NCBI GenBank assembly: GCA_029953615.1
Contig: CP124529.1
Location: 3,844,501-3,908,500 of the forward strand
Length of the DNA: 64,000 nucleotides
Reading direction: 5' to 3'
DNA from: Pseudomonas putida
Lineage (GTDB): Bacteria; Pseudomonadota; Gammaproteobacteria; Pseudomonadales; Pseudomonadaceae
Positions 31,947 through 41,375 of the stretch are shown piece after piece. The notes beneath the pieces were generated by a model, which saw only the letters and a program-made list of their open reading frames with translations, was not told the DNA's origin and ran no database searches. The position numbers and the translations under genes are program-made. The first letter of the stretch is position 1. Each line of letters opens with the position of its first letter.

Positions 31947-32375
31947 TTACACAGTAACGTGAAGGCGCACATCCACATTGCCGCGGGTGGCGTTGGAGTA
32001 CGGGCACACCTTGTGTGCCTTTTCCACCAGCCCTTCGGCATCGGCCTGGGCCAGGCCCGGCAGGTTGATGTGCAGGTCGATGTCCAGGCCGAAACCACCC
32101 GGGATCTGGCCGATGCCCACCTTCGCGGTGATCGAGGCGTCCGCCGGCAGGGCTTTTTTCTCTTGCCCGGCCACAAATTTCAGGGCACCGATGAAGCATG
32201 CCGAGTAACCAGCGGCGAACATCTGCTCGGGGTTGGTGCCGTCACCGCCTGCGCCGCCCAGTTCCTTGGGGGTGCTCAGGCTGACCGCCAGTTTGCCGTC
32301 ACTGGAGCGGGATTTGCCGTCGCGCCCACCGGTGGAGGTAGCTTCTGCGATATACAGCGGAGTGACCTTTTGCAT
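31947..32375 (-). CDS. ohr: organic hydroperoxide resistance protein Ohr, 142 aa
   Basis: A thiol peroxidase that reduces organic hydroperoxides in the cytosol. The two redox cysteines are in FAAGYSACFIGALKFVA (about Cys60) and KAHKVCPYSNATRGNVDV (about Cys124). Start MQKVTPLYIAEATSTGGRDG at 32375; the length is typical. The upstream gene ohrR encodes its regulator, and both upstream regions share ATTAGCGCGC. Confidence 0.97.
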   Translation of the reverse strand: MQKVTPLYIAEATSTGGRDGKSRSSDGKLAVSLSTPKELGGAGGDGTNPEQMFAAGYSACFIGALKFVAGQEKKALPADASITAKVGIGQIPGGFGLDIDLHINLPGLAQADAEGLVEKAHKVCPYSNATRGNVDVRLHVTV

Positions 32376-32441
32376 CTTGAGCCTCGCTAATGTGCTGTGC
32401 GCTCCCTGTCTGGAGGAGGGCACGGGTTGGTGTGGGATTTA

Positions 32442-32469
32442 AATTAGCGCGCAATTAGTTAGTGCGCAA
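32442..32469. promoter_or_regulatory. OhrR operator candidate upstream of ohr
   Basis: Near-palindrome AATTAGCGCGCAATT (32442-32456), followed by a related half TTAGTGCGCAA. The same ATTAGCGCGC occurs upstream of ohrR at 33017-33026. Confidence 0.6.
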
Positions 32470-32516
32470 GATAAATCTTCACCGTTCATCCGAACGGCCA
32501 TTGCACAGCTTAGCTG

Positions 32517-32972
32517 TCAGAGGTTGTTCTGCAGGTTCTCGCGCAGCGCCAGCAGGTCGGCCTGCAACTGTTGCAGCTGTTCCAGGCTGCGGCCACTGGC
32601 CTTGAGAATGCACTGCGGCACTTCCCTGGCCTGCTGCTGCAAGGTGCGGCCCTTGTCGGTCAGTTGCACCAGCACTACCCGTTCGTCCTCGCGGCTACGG
32701 TTGCGCTGCAGCAGGCCCTCGCTTTCCAGGCGCTTGAGCAGCGGCGTCAGCGAGCCAGGGTCGGTGAGCAGGTGCTGGCTGATCTCGCCTACGGTCAGGC
32801 CGTCATGCTCCCACAGCACGAGCATGGCCAGATACTGCGGGTAGGTCAGGCCCAAGGCCTGCAGCAGCGGTTTGTAAACCTTGGTCATCAGCAACGAGGT
32901 GGAGTGCAGGGCGAAACAGACCTGGTTGTCCAGCAGCAGCTCGTCACAGGAGGCTTGGGTGTCGGCGTTCAT
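32517..32972 (-). CDS. ohrR: MarR-family peroxide sensor OhrR, 151 aa
   Basis: Represses ohr until a conserved N-terminal Cys is oxidised by organic hydroperoxide. That Cys is in LLLDNQVCFALHSTSLLM. The winged helix follows (LTVGEISQHLLTDPGSLTPL, then SREDERVVLVQLTDKG), with a C-terminal dimer helix. Gene order ohrR-ohr on the same strand with a 141-bp gap; its own upstream region also has the ATTAGCGCGC box, suggesting autorepression. Confidence 0.95.
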   Translation of the reverse strand: MNADTQASCDELLLDNQVCFALHSTSLLMTKVYKPLLQALGLTYPQYLAMLVLWEHDGLTVGEISQHLLTDPGSLTPLLKRLESEGLLQRNRSREDERVVLVQLTDKGRTLQQQAREVPQCILKASGRSLEQLQQLQADLLALRENLQNNL

Positions 32973-33016
32973 GCAGGTCCTTGAAGATAATCAGTGGAAA
33001 GTCTGGCGCGCTTATC

Positions 33017-33026
33017 ATTAGCGCGC
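33017..33026. promoter_or_regulatory. second OhrR-like box upstream of ohrR
   Basis: ATTAGCGCGC, identical to the core of the ohr operator, squeezed into the 55-bp gap between ohrR and the next gene. Confidence 0.5.
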
Positions 33027-33027
33027 G

Positions 33028-33981
33028 TTACTCGTGCATTTCACTGCGCAAGGCCAGGTCCCAGGGTGGAATCGGGCTGAAGCGGCTCTTGAGGAATTCG
33101 AGCAGCAAACGGCTGCGAGAGTTCGTTTCATGTTCCAGGCGTAGCGCGTAAATACCGCTGGTTTCGGCTTTGGGCAAGCCTCCATCGCAAAACAACGGTA
33201 TCAGTTCGCCGCGCAGCAGGTATTCGCTGATCAGCCAGGTGGGCAGGTGGGCGATGCCCAAGCCAGCGAGGGCGCCGAACAGCAGGGTTTCGGCGTTGTT
33301 GGCGGCCATACGCATGCGCGATGGGCGATAGAGACGGGTTTGCCCGGCCACGTTGAAGCGCCAGGCGAATGGCGGCGCCAGGCCATCCCAGTCCAGGCCA
33401 TCGTGCCCGGGCAGTTCGCTGGGGCAGGTGGGCATGCCGCGGCTGGCCAGATAAGCCGGGCTGGCACAGGCGACGCGCACCATGTAAGCCAGTGGCGTGG
33501 CGACCAGCCGGGTGTCGGCCAGGGGGCCGGCACGCAGCACCAGGTCGACCTCGCCCAAGTGGCTACCATGCAGGTCGACGAAGCTGTCGATCAGGCGCAG
33601 TTGCACATCCAGGCCTGGGTAAGCCACCAGGAAATCGGCGATGGCCGGGGCCAGGTGGCGGCGGCCGAACGCGGCGGGGGCGTCGATGCGGATCAGGCCT
33701 TCGGGGGCATTGCTCAGTGACACCGCCTCGGCGCGAGCCAGGCGCAGTTCCTCGATGATGCGCCTGGCCCGTTCGGCAAAGGCATTGCCTGCAGGTGTGG
33801 CGCGCACGGCGTGGGTGCTGCGGGTGAACAGGCGGCTGCCCACGGCATTTTCCAGGTTGTCGATGCGCCGGGCCACGGCGGACGGGGTCAGCGGGTGGCG
33901 GCGTGCGGCGGCAGAAAAGCTGCCGGTTTCCAGCACATCGAGGAACAGGCTTAGCTGGTCGGTCAGGGTATCGGGGCTCAT
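33028..33981 (-). CDS. LysR-family transcriptional regulator, 317 aa
   Basis: Helix-turn-helix region FLDVLETGSFSAAARRHPLT then AVARRIDNLENAVGSRLFTR, followed by the effector-binding domain (GLIRIDAPAAFGRRHLAPAI is the start of lobe 1). ATG at 33981 (MSPDTLTDQLSLFLDVL). It diverges from a TSUP transporter gene, with an 11-bp-arm inverted repeat in between, so that transporter is its probable target. Confidence 0.93.
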   Translation of the reverse strand: MSPDTLTDQLSLFLDVLETGSFSAAARRHPLTPSAVARRIDNLENAVGSRLFTRSTHAVRATPAGNAFAERARRIIEELRLARAEAVSLSNAPEGLIRIDAPAAFGRRHLAPAIADFLVAYPGLDVQLRLIDSFVDLHGSHLGEVDLVLRAGPLADTRLVATPLAYMVRVACASPAYLASRGMPTCPSELPGHDGLDWDGLAPPFAWRFNVAGQTRLYRPSRMRMAANNAETLLFGALAGLGIAHLPTWLISEYLLRGELIPLFCDGGLPKAETSGIYALRLEHETNSRSRLLLEFLKSRFSPIPPWDLALRSEMHE

Positions 33982-34001
33982 GGCTGCCTTGCTTTTGCGA
34001 A

Positions 34002-34034
34002 AAACGCACAGCCATTGTGCGCTGCTGTGCGTTT
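34002..34034. promoter_or_regulatory. large operator-like inverted repeat between lysR and TSUP genes
   Basis: Perfect 11-bp arms AAACGCACAGC (34002-34012) and GCTGTGCGTTT (34024-34034) separated by 11 bp, located 20 bp upstream of the lysR start and 60 bp upstream of the TSUP start. Confidence 0.6.
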
Positions 34035-34094
34035 CCCCGCCAGCCTGCAATCGTTAGCATGCTCGCATTATGTGCATAAACGGATGAAGCCCTG

Positions 34095-34845
34095 ATGATC
34101 GAGTGGTTGTTGTATATCGTGCTGGGCGCGGCCCTGGGGACCATGGGTGGCCTGTTCGGTATTGGCGGTGGCCTGATCGCGATTCCGGCGCTGGGTGTGC
34201 TGTTCGGCCTGGACCAGCAACTGGCGCAAGGCACGGCGCTGGTGATGGTGGTTCCCAACGTGCTGCTGGCGCTGTGGCGTTACCACCAGCGCAACCGCAT
34301 CGAGTTGCGCCATGCGCTGCCGTTGTCGCTGTGTAGCTTCGTGTTCGCCTGGCTGGGATCGATCTGGGCGGTGGGGCTGGATGCGCATTCCATGCGCCTG
34401 GGCTTTGTCGGCTTCCTGGTAGCTCTTGCAGTGTGGAACGTGGCGCGGATGTTCATGAAGGTTACACCGCCCAGCGCCGAGTTGCGCTATGCCTGGCCGG
34501 TGGCTGGGTGTGCTGGGCAGCTTTGCCGGGACCATGGGCGGCTTGTTCGGGGTGGGAGGGGCCGTGGTGGCCACGCCGATCCTGACCAGCGTGTTCGGTA
34601 CCACCCAGGTGGTGGCGCAGGGGCTGTCGCTGGCGCTGGCGGCGCCGAGTACCTTGGTGACCTTGGTTACCTACGGAGTGCACCACAGTGTTGACTGGGG
34701 GGTGGGGATTCCGTTGGCGCTGGGGGGCTTGCTCAGCATCAGCTGGGGCGTGAAGTTGGCCCATGCGTTGCCGGAGAAGGTGTTGCGGACGATGTTCTGC
34801 GTGTTTTTGGTGGTGTGTGCGGTGATGCTCGGGTTTGAGCTTTGA
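34095..34845 (+). pseudogene. TauE/SafE (TSUP) sulfite exporter family protein, broken by one base
   Basis: Two repeats of the TSUP fold: GAALGTMGGLFGIGGGLIAI in the first half and GSFAGTMGGLFGVGGAVVAT in the second. The frame breaks at about 34494-34499 between LRYAWP and WLGVLGSFAGT; dropping one G restores 250 codons with about 8 helices, a normal size. It is probably an inner-membrane permease for a sulfur-containing or organic anion. The single indel in otherwise conserved sequence suggests an assembly error. Confidence 0.88.
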
Positions 34846-34851
34846 GATTTT

Positions 34852-34873
34852 TGGGGCCGCAAAGCGGCCCCAG
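34852..34873. repeat. short palindrome related to the class C REP flank
   Basis: GGGGCCGCAAAGCGGCCCC. It may act as a bidirectional terminator-like hairpin between the TSUP and LysR genes. Confidence 0.6.
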
Positions 34874-34874
34874 G

Positions 34875-35726
34875 TTACTTGAACCCGTCGACAATGTAGT
34901 CGGCCATGCAATCGGTAATCGGTGAAGGGTTCTGGGTACTGCGCACCAGCATCACATTGGCCACGGGCAACTGTGGCAACCCTTCGCTCTCGCCCAGAAT
35001 ACGAATGTTCCCGCCAATCAGGCTCTGCAACTGCGCGGTCACCGCCAACCCTGCGGTGACAATGGCAAAGATCGCCGCCAGGCTCGGGCTGGTATAGGCG
35101 ATGCGGTAGTCGATGCCCTGGGCCTCCAGGGCATTGCAGGTCCAGGCCCGGCAAAAACAGTCGGTGTTGAACAAGGCCACCGGCATGGGGCGTTGCTCCT
35201 GCGGGCAAAAGCCTTCGGCAGCGGCCCATACCAGGCGTTCCTGGCGCAGCAGCTGGCCAATCTCGTTGCCCGGTTCACGGGTGACGATGGTCAGGTCCAG
35301 GTCCTGGCGCAGCATCAGTTGCTTGGACGAGTCGCAATGCACTTCAACCTGCACCAGCGGGTAGGCCTGGGCAAAGCTCGACAGGATGGTCGGCAGGAAG
35401 CGCATGGCATAGTCATCCGGCGTGCCGATGCGTACGACCCCGACCATGTGTGGCATGCGCAGGGTATTGAACACTTCCCCATGCAGCTTGAGGATGCGCC
35501 GGGCATAGCCCAGCAACACCTGGCCCTCGGCGGTCAACCGCACCTGGCGGCCGTCGCGCTCGAACAGCTGGCGCTGCAGGATGTCCTCCTCCAGGCGTTT
35601 CATCTGCATGCTTACTGCCGACTGGGTGCGGTTTACCACCTCGCCGGCGCGGGTGAAGCCGCCTTGTTCGGCGATGGCGACGAAGGTGCGCAGTACGTCC
35701 GCGTCGAGGCTCTGGTACTGGGACAT
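34875..35726 (-). CDS. LysR-family transcriptional regulator, 283 aa
   Basis: Helix-turn-helix TFVAIAEQGGFTRAGEVVNR and SAVSMQMKRLEEDILQRQLF, then the effector domain (VGVVRIGTPDDYAMRFLPTI). I chose ATG at 35726 (MSQYQSLDADVLR), which precedes the helix-turn-helix; the open frame upstream overlaps the divergent DUF1127 gene. It is divergent from that small gene across 96 bp. Confidence 0.93.
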   Translation of the reverse strand: MSQYQSLDADVLRTFVAIAEQGGFTRAGEVVNRTQSAVSMQMKRLEEDILQRQLFERDGRQVRLTAEGQVLLGYARRILKLHGEVFNTLRMPHMVGVVRIGTPDDYAMRFLPTILSSFAQAYPLVQVEVHCDSSKQLMLRQDLDLTIVTREPGNEIGQLLRQERLVWAAAEGFCPQEQRPMPVALFNTDCFCRAWTCNALEAQGIDYRIAYTSPSLAAIFAIVTAGLAVTAQLQSLIGGNIRILGESEGLPQLPVANVMLVRSTQNPSPITDCMADYIVDGFK

Positions 35727-35822
35727 TGCATCAATCTCCGAGATGCATGGCATCAGAAACATTCGTTGGATTGATCTTATGCCTGGCGGGAGACTGGAGC
35801 CATCAACACGGAGGGCTTCACG

Positions 35823-36041
35823 ATGAAAGGTCATGTCAGCAGCATCCAGCAAACTGCCTTTTCCCTGAACCACCTGTGGCATGCAGCTCTGCAGCGTCCG
35901 GCGCGCTGGCTGCAGCTGTACCGCCAACGCCAGCAACTGGCCAGCCTCAGTGATGCAACCTTGCACGATCTGGGGTTGAGCCGGGCGGACATCCAGCAAG
36001 AGGCCGAGCGGCATTTCTGGGATGACCCGCTGCGTAAGTGA
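35823..36041 (+). CDS. DUF1127 (YjiS-like) small protein, 72 aa
   Basis: MKGHVSSIQQTAFSLNHLWH, then the DUF1127 core WLQLYRQRQQLASLSDATLH followed by DLGLSRADIQQEAERHFWDD, which matches the R-x-LxxLsDhxLkDIGlsR pattern. Such arginine-rich small proteins can bind RNA or affect phosphate and carbon metabolism in alpha-proteobacteria; the role here is unknown. Divergent from a LysR regulator that may control it. Confidence 0.88.
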   Translation: MKGHVSSIQQTAFSLNHLWHAALQRPARWLQLYRQRQQLASLSDATLHDLGLSRADIQQEAERHFWDDPLRK

Positions 36042-36060
36042 CGCCAAGCGTGGCAGCCGC

Positions 36061-36168
36061 TCTTGCTCTTGCTCTTGCTCTTGCTCTTGCTCTTGCTCTT
36101 GCTCTTGCTCTTGCTCTTGCTCTTGCTCTTGCTCTTGCTCTTGCTCTTGCTCTTGCTCTTGCTCTTGC
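36061..36168. repeat. hexanucleotide microsatellite (TCTTGC)x18
   Basis: 18 perfect tandem copies, with degenerate copies on both sides, starting 20 bp after the DUF1127 stop and abutting the left arm of the large inverted repeat. Confidence 0.97.
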
Positions 36169-36170
36169 TT

Positions 36171-36839
36171 TTGCTTCTAAGCGCGCGGTAGTCCAGGCGA
36201 TGCCGATTGCGACTTCAGGAGGCCGAGCGAAGGGCTTGCGGAGGGAGGTGACGGGCATGGATGCCCGTCAAGCGCTGAGGCCCCATGGATGGGGCCTGCA
36301 GCGCGTACTCCCGGGAGCAAGCCCGTAGCGAGGGGACCCCGTAGCGAAGCGGAGGGGCCGGATGATGGGAGCGGACGGTTTTTGGTTCCTTTTTGCCACG
36401 ACAAAAAGGGACCCGCCGTAAGGGCGGAAAGGTGAGTTCGCGCCACCATCGCGAATGAATGTCTGCTCGATGTGAATGCCCACATCCAAAAGCAAAAAGC
36501 AAAAAGCAAAAAGCAAAAAGCTTAAGTAGCGGTTTTGATAGGGCGAACAGTCCGTTTGCGATGGCGACGCTGGCTCACCCTTCCGCCCTTACGGCGGGTC
36601 CCTTTTTGTCGTGGCAAAAAGGAACCAAAAACCGTCGGCTCCCATCATCCGGCCCCTACGCTGCGCTCCGGGGTCCCCTCGCTACGGGCCTGCTCCCGGG
36701 AGTACGCGCTGCAGGCCCCATCCATGGGGCCTCAGCGCTTGACGGGCATCCATGCCCGTCACCTCCCTCCGCAGGCCCTTCGCTCGGCCTCCTGAAGTCG
36801 CAATCGGCAGCGCCTGAACTATCGCGCGCTTAGAAGCAA
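36171..36839. repeat. 670-bp imperfect inverted repeat with about 280-bp arms
   Basis: The left arm (36171-36451) and right arm (36559-36839) are near-perfect reverse complements. They begin TTGCTTCTAAGCGCGC and end TTAGAAGCAA, and include the CCCATGGATGGGGCC and GACGGGCATGGATGCCCGTC palindromes. The central 107 bp holds short AAAAGCA repeats (36487-36523). Several open frames occur in the arms but differ between the two copies only by mirror symmetry. It is interpreted as a non-coding repeat element that could extrude as a cruciform. Confidence 0.9.
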
Positions 36840-36841
36840 GA

Positions 36842-36886
36842 TCAAAAGCGAAAAGCGAAAAGCGAAAAGCGAAAAGCGAAAAGCGC
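36842..36886. repeat. AAAAGCG heptamer repeats
   Basis: About six copies of AAAAGCG between the right arm of the large inverted repeat and the stop codon of the DAHP synthase gene. Confidence 0.85.
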
Positions 36887-38235
<1,349 letters not shown>

Positions 38236-38349
38236 CTCGGGCTCGGTCTTGTCGGTTGTAGGCTATGGGCCATGGTAACAGTTGGCGCTGCGCTTGTTGC
38301 AGCGAGGGTGTTGGCGGACAATGCGCGTTTTTGCGCGGGTGGGGTGAGC

Positions 38350-39105
38350 ATGGCGGCGGAACGGGAAGAGCGGCTACTGGCACGGGTGGAAGATGCCTTT
38401 GGCGTCATCAGCGTGTATGAAGTCGACGACTACCGCTTTCTGGAATTCGGCGATGCGATCGAGCAGAGCTGCGTGTTCACCGCCGACCCCAGCTGGCTGG
38501 AGTACGACTATACCCGCGCCATGCTGGTGGGGGCGCTGTGCCACGAGCAGCCGGAGAGCGCGCTGTTTCTCGGCCTGGGGGCCGGCACGCTGACCCAGGC
38601 CTGCATGAAGTTCCTGCCGCTGGACGACATCGAGGCCATCGAGCTGCGCCCGGATGTGCCGCGCCTGGCCATGGAATACCTGGGCTTGGACGACGACCCG
38701 CGGCTGTATGTGCGCATCGGCGATGCCCTGGAGCTGTTGCCCACGGCCGAGAAGGCCGACCTGCTGTTCGTCGACCTGTACACCGACCATGGGCCGGGAG
38801 TGGGCCACCTGGCCTGGAATTTCCTGGAGAACTGCCAGCAACAGCTGAACCCGGGTGGTTGGCTGGTGATCAACCAGTGGGCCACCGACGATGGCAAGCC
38901 GCTGGGCGCGGCGTTGCTGCGCGGCTTGTATCACCGGCATTACTGGGAGCTGCCGGTGAAGGAGGGCAATGTGATCTTGCTGGTGCCGGCGGACCTGGAG
39001 CAGACGCTGGACCTGGATGGGCTGAGGGCCCGGGCCGAGGCGCTGGCGCCGCGCCTGGGGTATAGCCTTGATGGGCTGATCCGCGAGATTCGCCCGGCTA
39101 CCTGA
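38350..39105 (+). CDS. spermidine synthase-like protein, 251 aa
   Basis: Rossmann methyltransferase-like fold of the SpeE type: SALFLGLGAGTLTQACMKFL is the nucleotide-binding loop, IEAIELRPDVPRLAMEYLGL the acidic strand end, and KADLLFVDLYTDHGPGVGHL the active-site strand with Asp. It lacks the GGGDG loop and tyrosine-rich polyamine site of true SpeE, so the aminopropyl acceptor is uncertain. Start at 38350 after GGGGTGAG; divergent from the DAHP synthase gene. Confidence 0.82.
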   Translation: MAAEREERLLARVEDAFGVISVYEVDDYRFLEFGDAIEQSCVFTADPSWLEYDYTRAMLVGALCHEQPESALFLGLGAGTLTQACMKFLPLDDIEAIELRPDVPRLAMEYLGLDDDPRLYVRIGDALELLPTAEKADLLFVDLYTDHGPGVGHLAWNFLENCQQQLNPGGWLVINQWATDDGKPLGAALLRGLYHRHYWELPVKEGNVILLVPADLEQTLDLDGLRARAEALAPRLGYSLDGLIREIRPAT

Positions 39106-39108
39106 TGA

Positions 39109-39232
39109 ATCTGTGGCGAGGCTGCTGGCCCTATCGCCGGCAAGCCAGCTCCCACACCGACCGCGTTGGCCTCAAGCCATGCGCATTCCCTGTGGGAGCT
39201 GGCTTGCCGGCGATGAGGCCGGTGCAGGCAGT
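39109..39232. repeat. REP pair, class B (inverted)
   Basis: ATCGCCGGCAAGCCAGCTCC and its inverted partner. Confidence 0.88.
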
Positions 39233-39323
39233 AAAGGATTATCGATTCAGCCCCTAGCCATTGATGGCCCGATAATGGCCCGGCACCCTGAAAATATTCC
39301 TCACGTACCCGCACGATTTCGGG

Positions 39324-39434
39324 TATAGTACGCGCCGGTCTTTTAGCGGACCGCAAAATCAGGTGGTGCAAACCCTCCGAGTCCAGCTTCGGCTGCACGT
39401 CCGCTAGGCGGACTTTCCCACGTTTTTTTTTCAA
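39324..39434 (+). promoter_or_regulatory. promoter -10 and structured leader of deaD
   Basis: TATAGT (39324-39329) lies about 215 bp before the deaD ATG. The presumed leader holds CGGTC/GACCG, a CAGC-TTCG-GCTG tetraloop hairpin inside a GTGCA/TGCAC stem, and GTCCGC-TAG-GCGGAC, then a run of nine T around 39425-39433. It could be an attenuator or cold-responsive leader; the T run is 9 bases from the last hairpin, so a classical terminator is doubtful. Confidence 0.5.
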
Positions 39435-39544
39435 TCGTTTTCGCAAATCCCCGCCGCCAAAGCTGCCTGGGTGACCTGTCGGTCTTTCATGGCTTGTGCA
39501 GCTTTGGAGCATGGGTCTTTGCGGATGCACCTAGAGGCAGACCC

Positions 39545-41224
39545 ATGACCCAGGAAACCGGCGGCTTCGCCGCTCTCGATCTCAATGCGAATATTGTTGC
39601 TGCCGTTCTGGCGACCGGCTACGAAGAGCCGTCCGCCATTCAGCAACAATCGATCCCGATCATCCTCGCCGGTCACGACATGATCGGCCAGGCGCAGACT
39701 GGCACCGGCAAGACCGCTGCCTTCGCCCTGCCGATCCTCAACAAGATCGATGTGAGCAAGCGCGAACCGCAAGCCCTGATCCTGGCGCCAACCCGTGAGT
39801 TGGCGCTGCAAGTTGCTACCGCTTTCGAAACCTACGCCAAGCAGATGCCGGGCGTGAATGTGGTCGCCGTCTACGGTGGTGCCCCGATGGGCCCACAGCT
39901 GCGCGCGATCCGCAACGGCGCGCAAATCGTCGTGGCCACCCCGGGCCGCCTGTGCGACCACCTGCGTCGTGACGAAAAAGTCCTGTCGACCGTGCAGTAC
40001 CTGGTACTGGACGAAGCCGACGAGATGCTCAAGCTGGGCTTCATGGACGACCTCGAAGTGATCTTCGATGCCATCCCGGCCAGCCGTCAGACCGTGCTGT
40101 TCTCCGCCACCCTGCCGTCGTCGATCCGCTCGATCGCCGAACGCCACCTGCGCGAGCCCAAGCACGTCAAGATCCAGAGCAAGACCCAGACCGTTACCGC
40201 GATCGAGCAGGCCCACCTGATGGTCCACGCCGACCAGAAGATCCCGGCTGTGCTGCGTCTGCTGGAAGTGGAAGAGTTCGACGCGCTGATCGCCTTCGTG
40301 CGTACCAAGCAAGCCACCCTGGACCTGGCCGCCGCGCTGGAAGCCAAGGGTTATAAGGCTGCCGCGCTGAACGGCGACATCGCCCAGAACCAGCGTGAGC
40401 GCGTGATCGACTCGCTCAAGGATGGCCGCCTGGACATCGTCGTTGCTACCGACGTTGCTGCCCGTGGCCTGGACGTACCGCGCATCACTCACGTGTTCAA
40501 CGTTGACATGCCGTACGACCCGGAGTCCTACGTACACCGTATCGGTCGTACCGGCCGTGCCGGTCGCGATGGCCGTGCGTTGCTGCTGGTTACCCCGCGT
40601 GAGCGCCGCATGCTGCAGGTGATCGAGCGCGTTACCGGGCAGAAAGTTGCCGAAGCCCGCCTGCCGAATGCCCAGGCCGTGCTGGACGCCCGCATCAAGA
40701 AGCTGACCAACAGCCTGGCGCCGCTGGTAGCCGAAGCAGAAGCCACCCATGGCGAGCTGTTCGACCGCCTCACCAACGACCTGGGTTGCAGCGCCCGTGC
40801 CTTGGCCTCGGCCTTGCTGCGCAAGGCCACCAATGGCCAGGCGCTGGACCTGGCCGCGGTAGAGCGTGAGCAGCCGCTGGTACCAAGCTTTGCCCCGCGT
40901 GGTGAGCGTACCGAGCGTGGTGAGCGTGGCGAGCGTCCGGACCGTGGTGACCGCGAGCGCCGTGCGCCGATGCCGCTGGCCGAAGGCCGCGTGCGTTGCC
41001 GTACTGCCCTGGGTGCCCGTGACGGTATCGCTGCCAAGAACCTGTTGGGCGCGATCCTCAACGAAGGTGGCCTGGCCCGTGACGCCATCGGCCGCATCCA
41101 GGTGCGCGACAGCTTCAGCCTGGTCGAACTGCCGGAAGATGGCCTTGAGAAGCTGCTGTCCAAGCTCAAGGACACCCGCGTGGCTGGCAAGCAGCTGAAG
41201 CTGCGTCGCTACCGCGAGGATTGA
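39545..41224 (+). CDS. deaD: DEAD-box RNA helicase DeaD/CsdA, 559 aa
   Basis: ATP-dependent RNA unwinding in ribosome assembly and cold-time mRNA handling. Motifs in order: Q motif GYEEPSAIQQQSIPIIL, Walker A AQTGTGKTAAF, PTRELALQ, LDEADEML, SATLPSSI, then the helicase C domain with RGLDVPRITHV and HRIGRTGRAG. The C-terminus has an arginine/glycine/glutamate linker (RGERTERGERGERPDRGDRE) and a DbpA-type RNA-binding domain (about 480-559). Start MTQETGGFAALDLN. A strong terminator follows. Confidence 0.96.
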   Translation: MTQETGGFAALDLNANIVAAVLATGYEEPSAIQQQSIPIILAGHDMIGQAQTGTGKTAAFALPILNKIDVSKREPQALILAPTRELALQVATAFETYAKQMPGVNVVAVYGGAPMGPQLRAIRNGAQIVVATPGRLCDHLRRDEKVLSTVQYLVLDEADEMLKLGFMDDLEVIFDAIPASRQTVLFSATLPSSIRSIAERHLREPKHVKIQSKTQTVTAIEQAHLMVHADQKIPAVLRLLEVEEFDALIAFVRTKQATLDLAAALEAKGYKAAALNGDIAQNQRERVIDSLKDGRLDIVVATDVAARGLDVPRITHVFNVDMPYDPESYVHRIGRTGRAGRDGRALLLVTPRERRMLQVIERVTGQKVAEARLPNAQAVLDARIKKLTNSLAPLVAEAEATHGELFDRLTNDLGCSARALASALLRKATNGQALDLAAVEREQPLVPSFAPRGERTERGERGERPDRGDRERRAPMPLAEGRVRCRTALGARDGIAAKNLLGAILNEGGLARDAIGRIQVRDSFSLVELPEDGLEKLLSKLKDTRVAGKQLKLRRYRED

Positions 41225-41239
41225 TCCTGGCGCAATGAA

Positions 41240-41270
41240 AAAATCCCCGGCCTTGGTCGGGGATTTTTTT
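41240..41270 (+). terminator. intrinsic terminator after deaD
   Basis: AATCCCCGGCC-TT-GGTCGGGGATT followed by a T run. Confidence 0.92.
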
Positions 41271-41274
41271 GCCT

Positions 41275-41373
41275 GTCAGGGCCTCTTCGCGGGCTTGCCC
41301 GCTCCCACAGGTACATCGCAGCTCTCAAGGCCTGTGGAGGACCTGTGGGAGCGGGCAAGCCCGCGAAGAGGCC
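41275..41373. repeat. REP pair, class A (inverted)
   Basis: TCTTCGCGGGCTTGCCCGCT and its inverted partner, between converging genes. Confidence 0.9.
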
Positions 41374-41375
41374 TT

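Noticed and set aside
36038-36328. An (Ala-Leu)n protein over the hexamer repeat
   Set aside because: Product of reading the microsatellite; begins inside the DUF1127 stop region and has no start signal.
36177-36833. Several 82-124 aa frames inside the arms of the large inverted repeat
   Set aside because: Mirror-image arms give mirror-image frames, with no ribosome site and no conserved protein features; best read as non-coding repeat.
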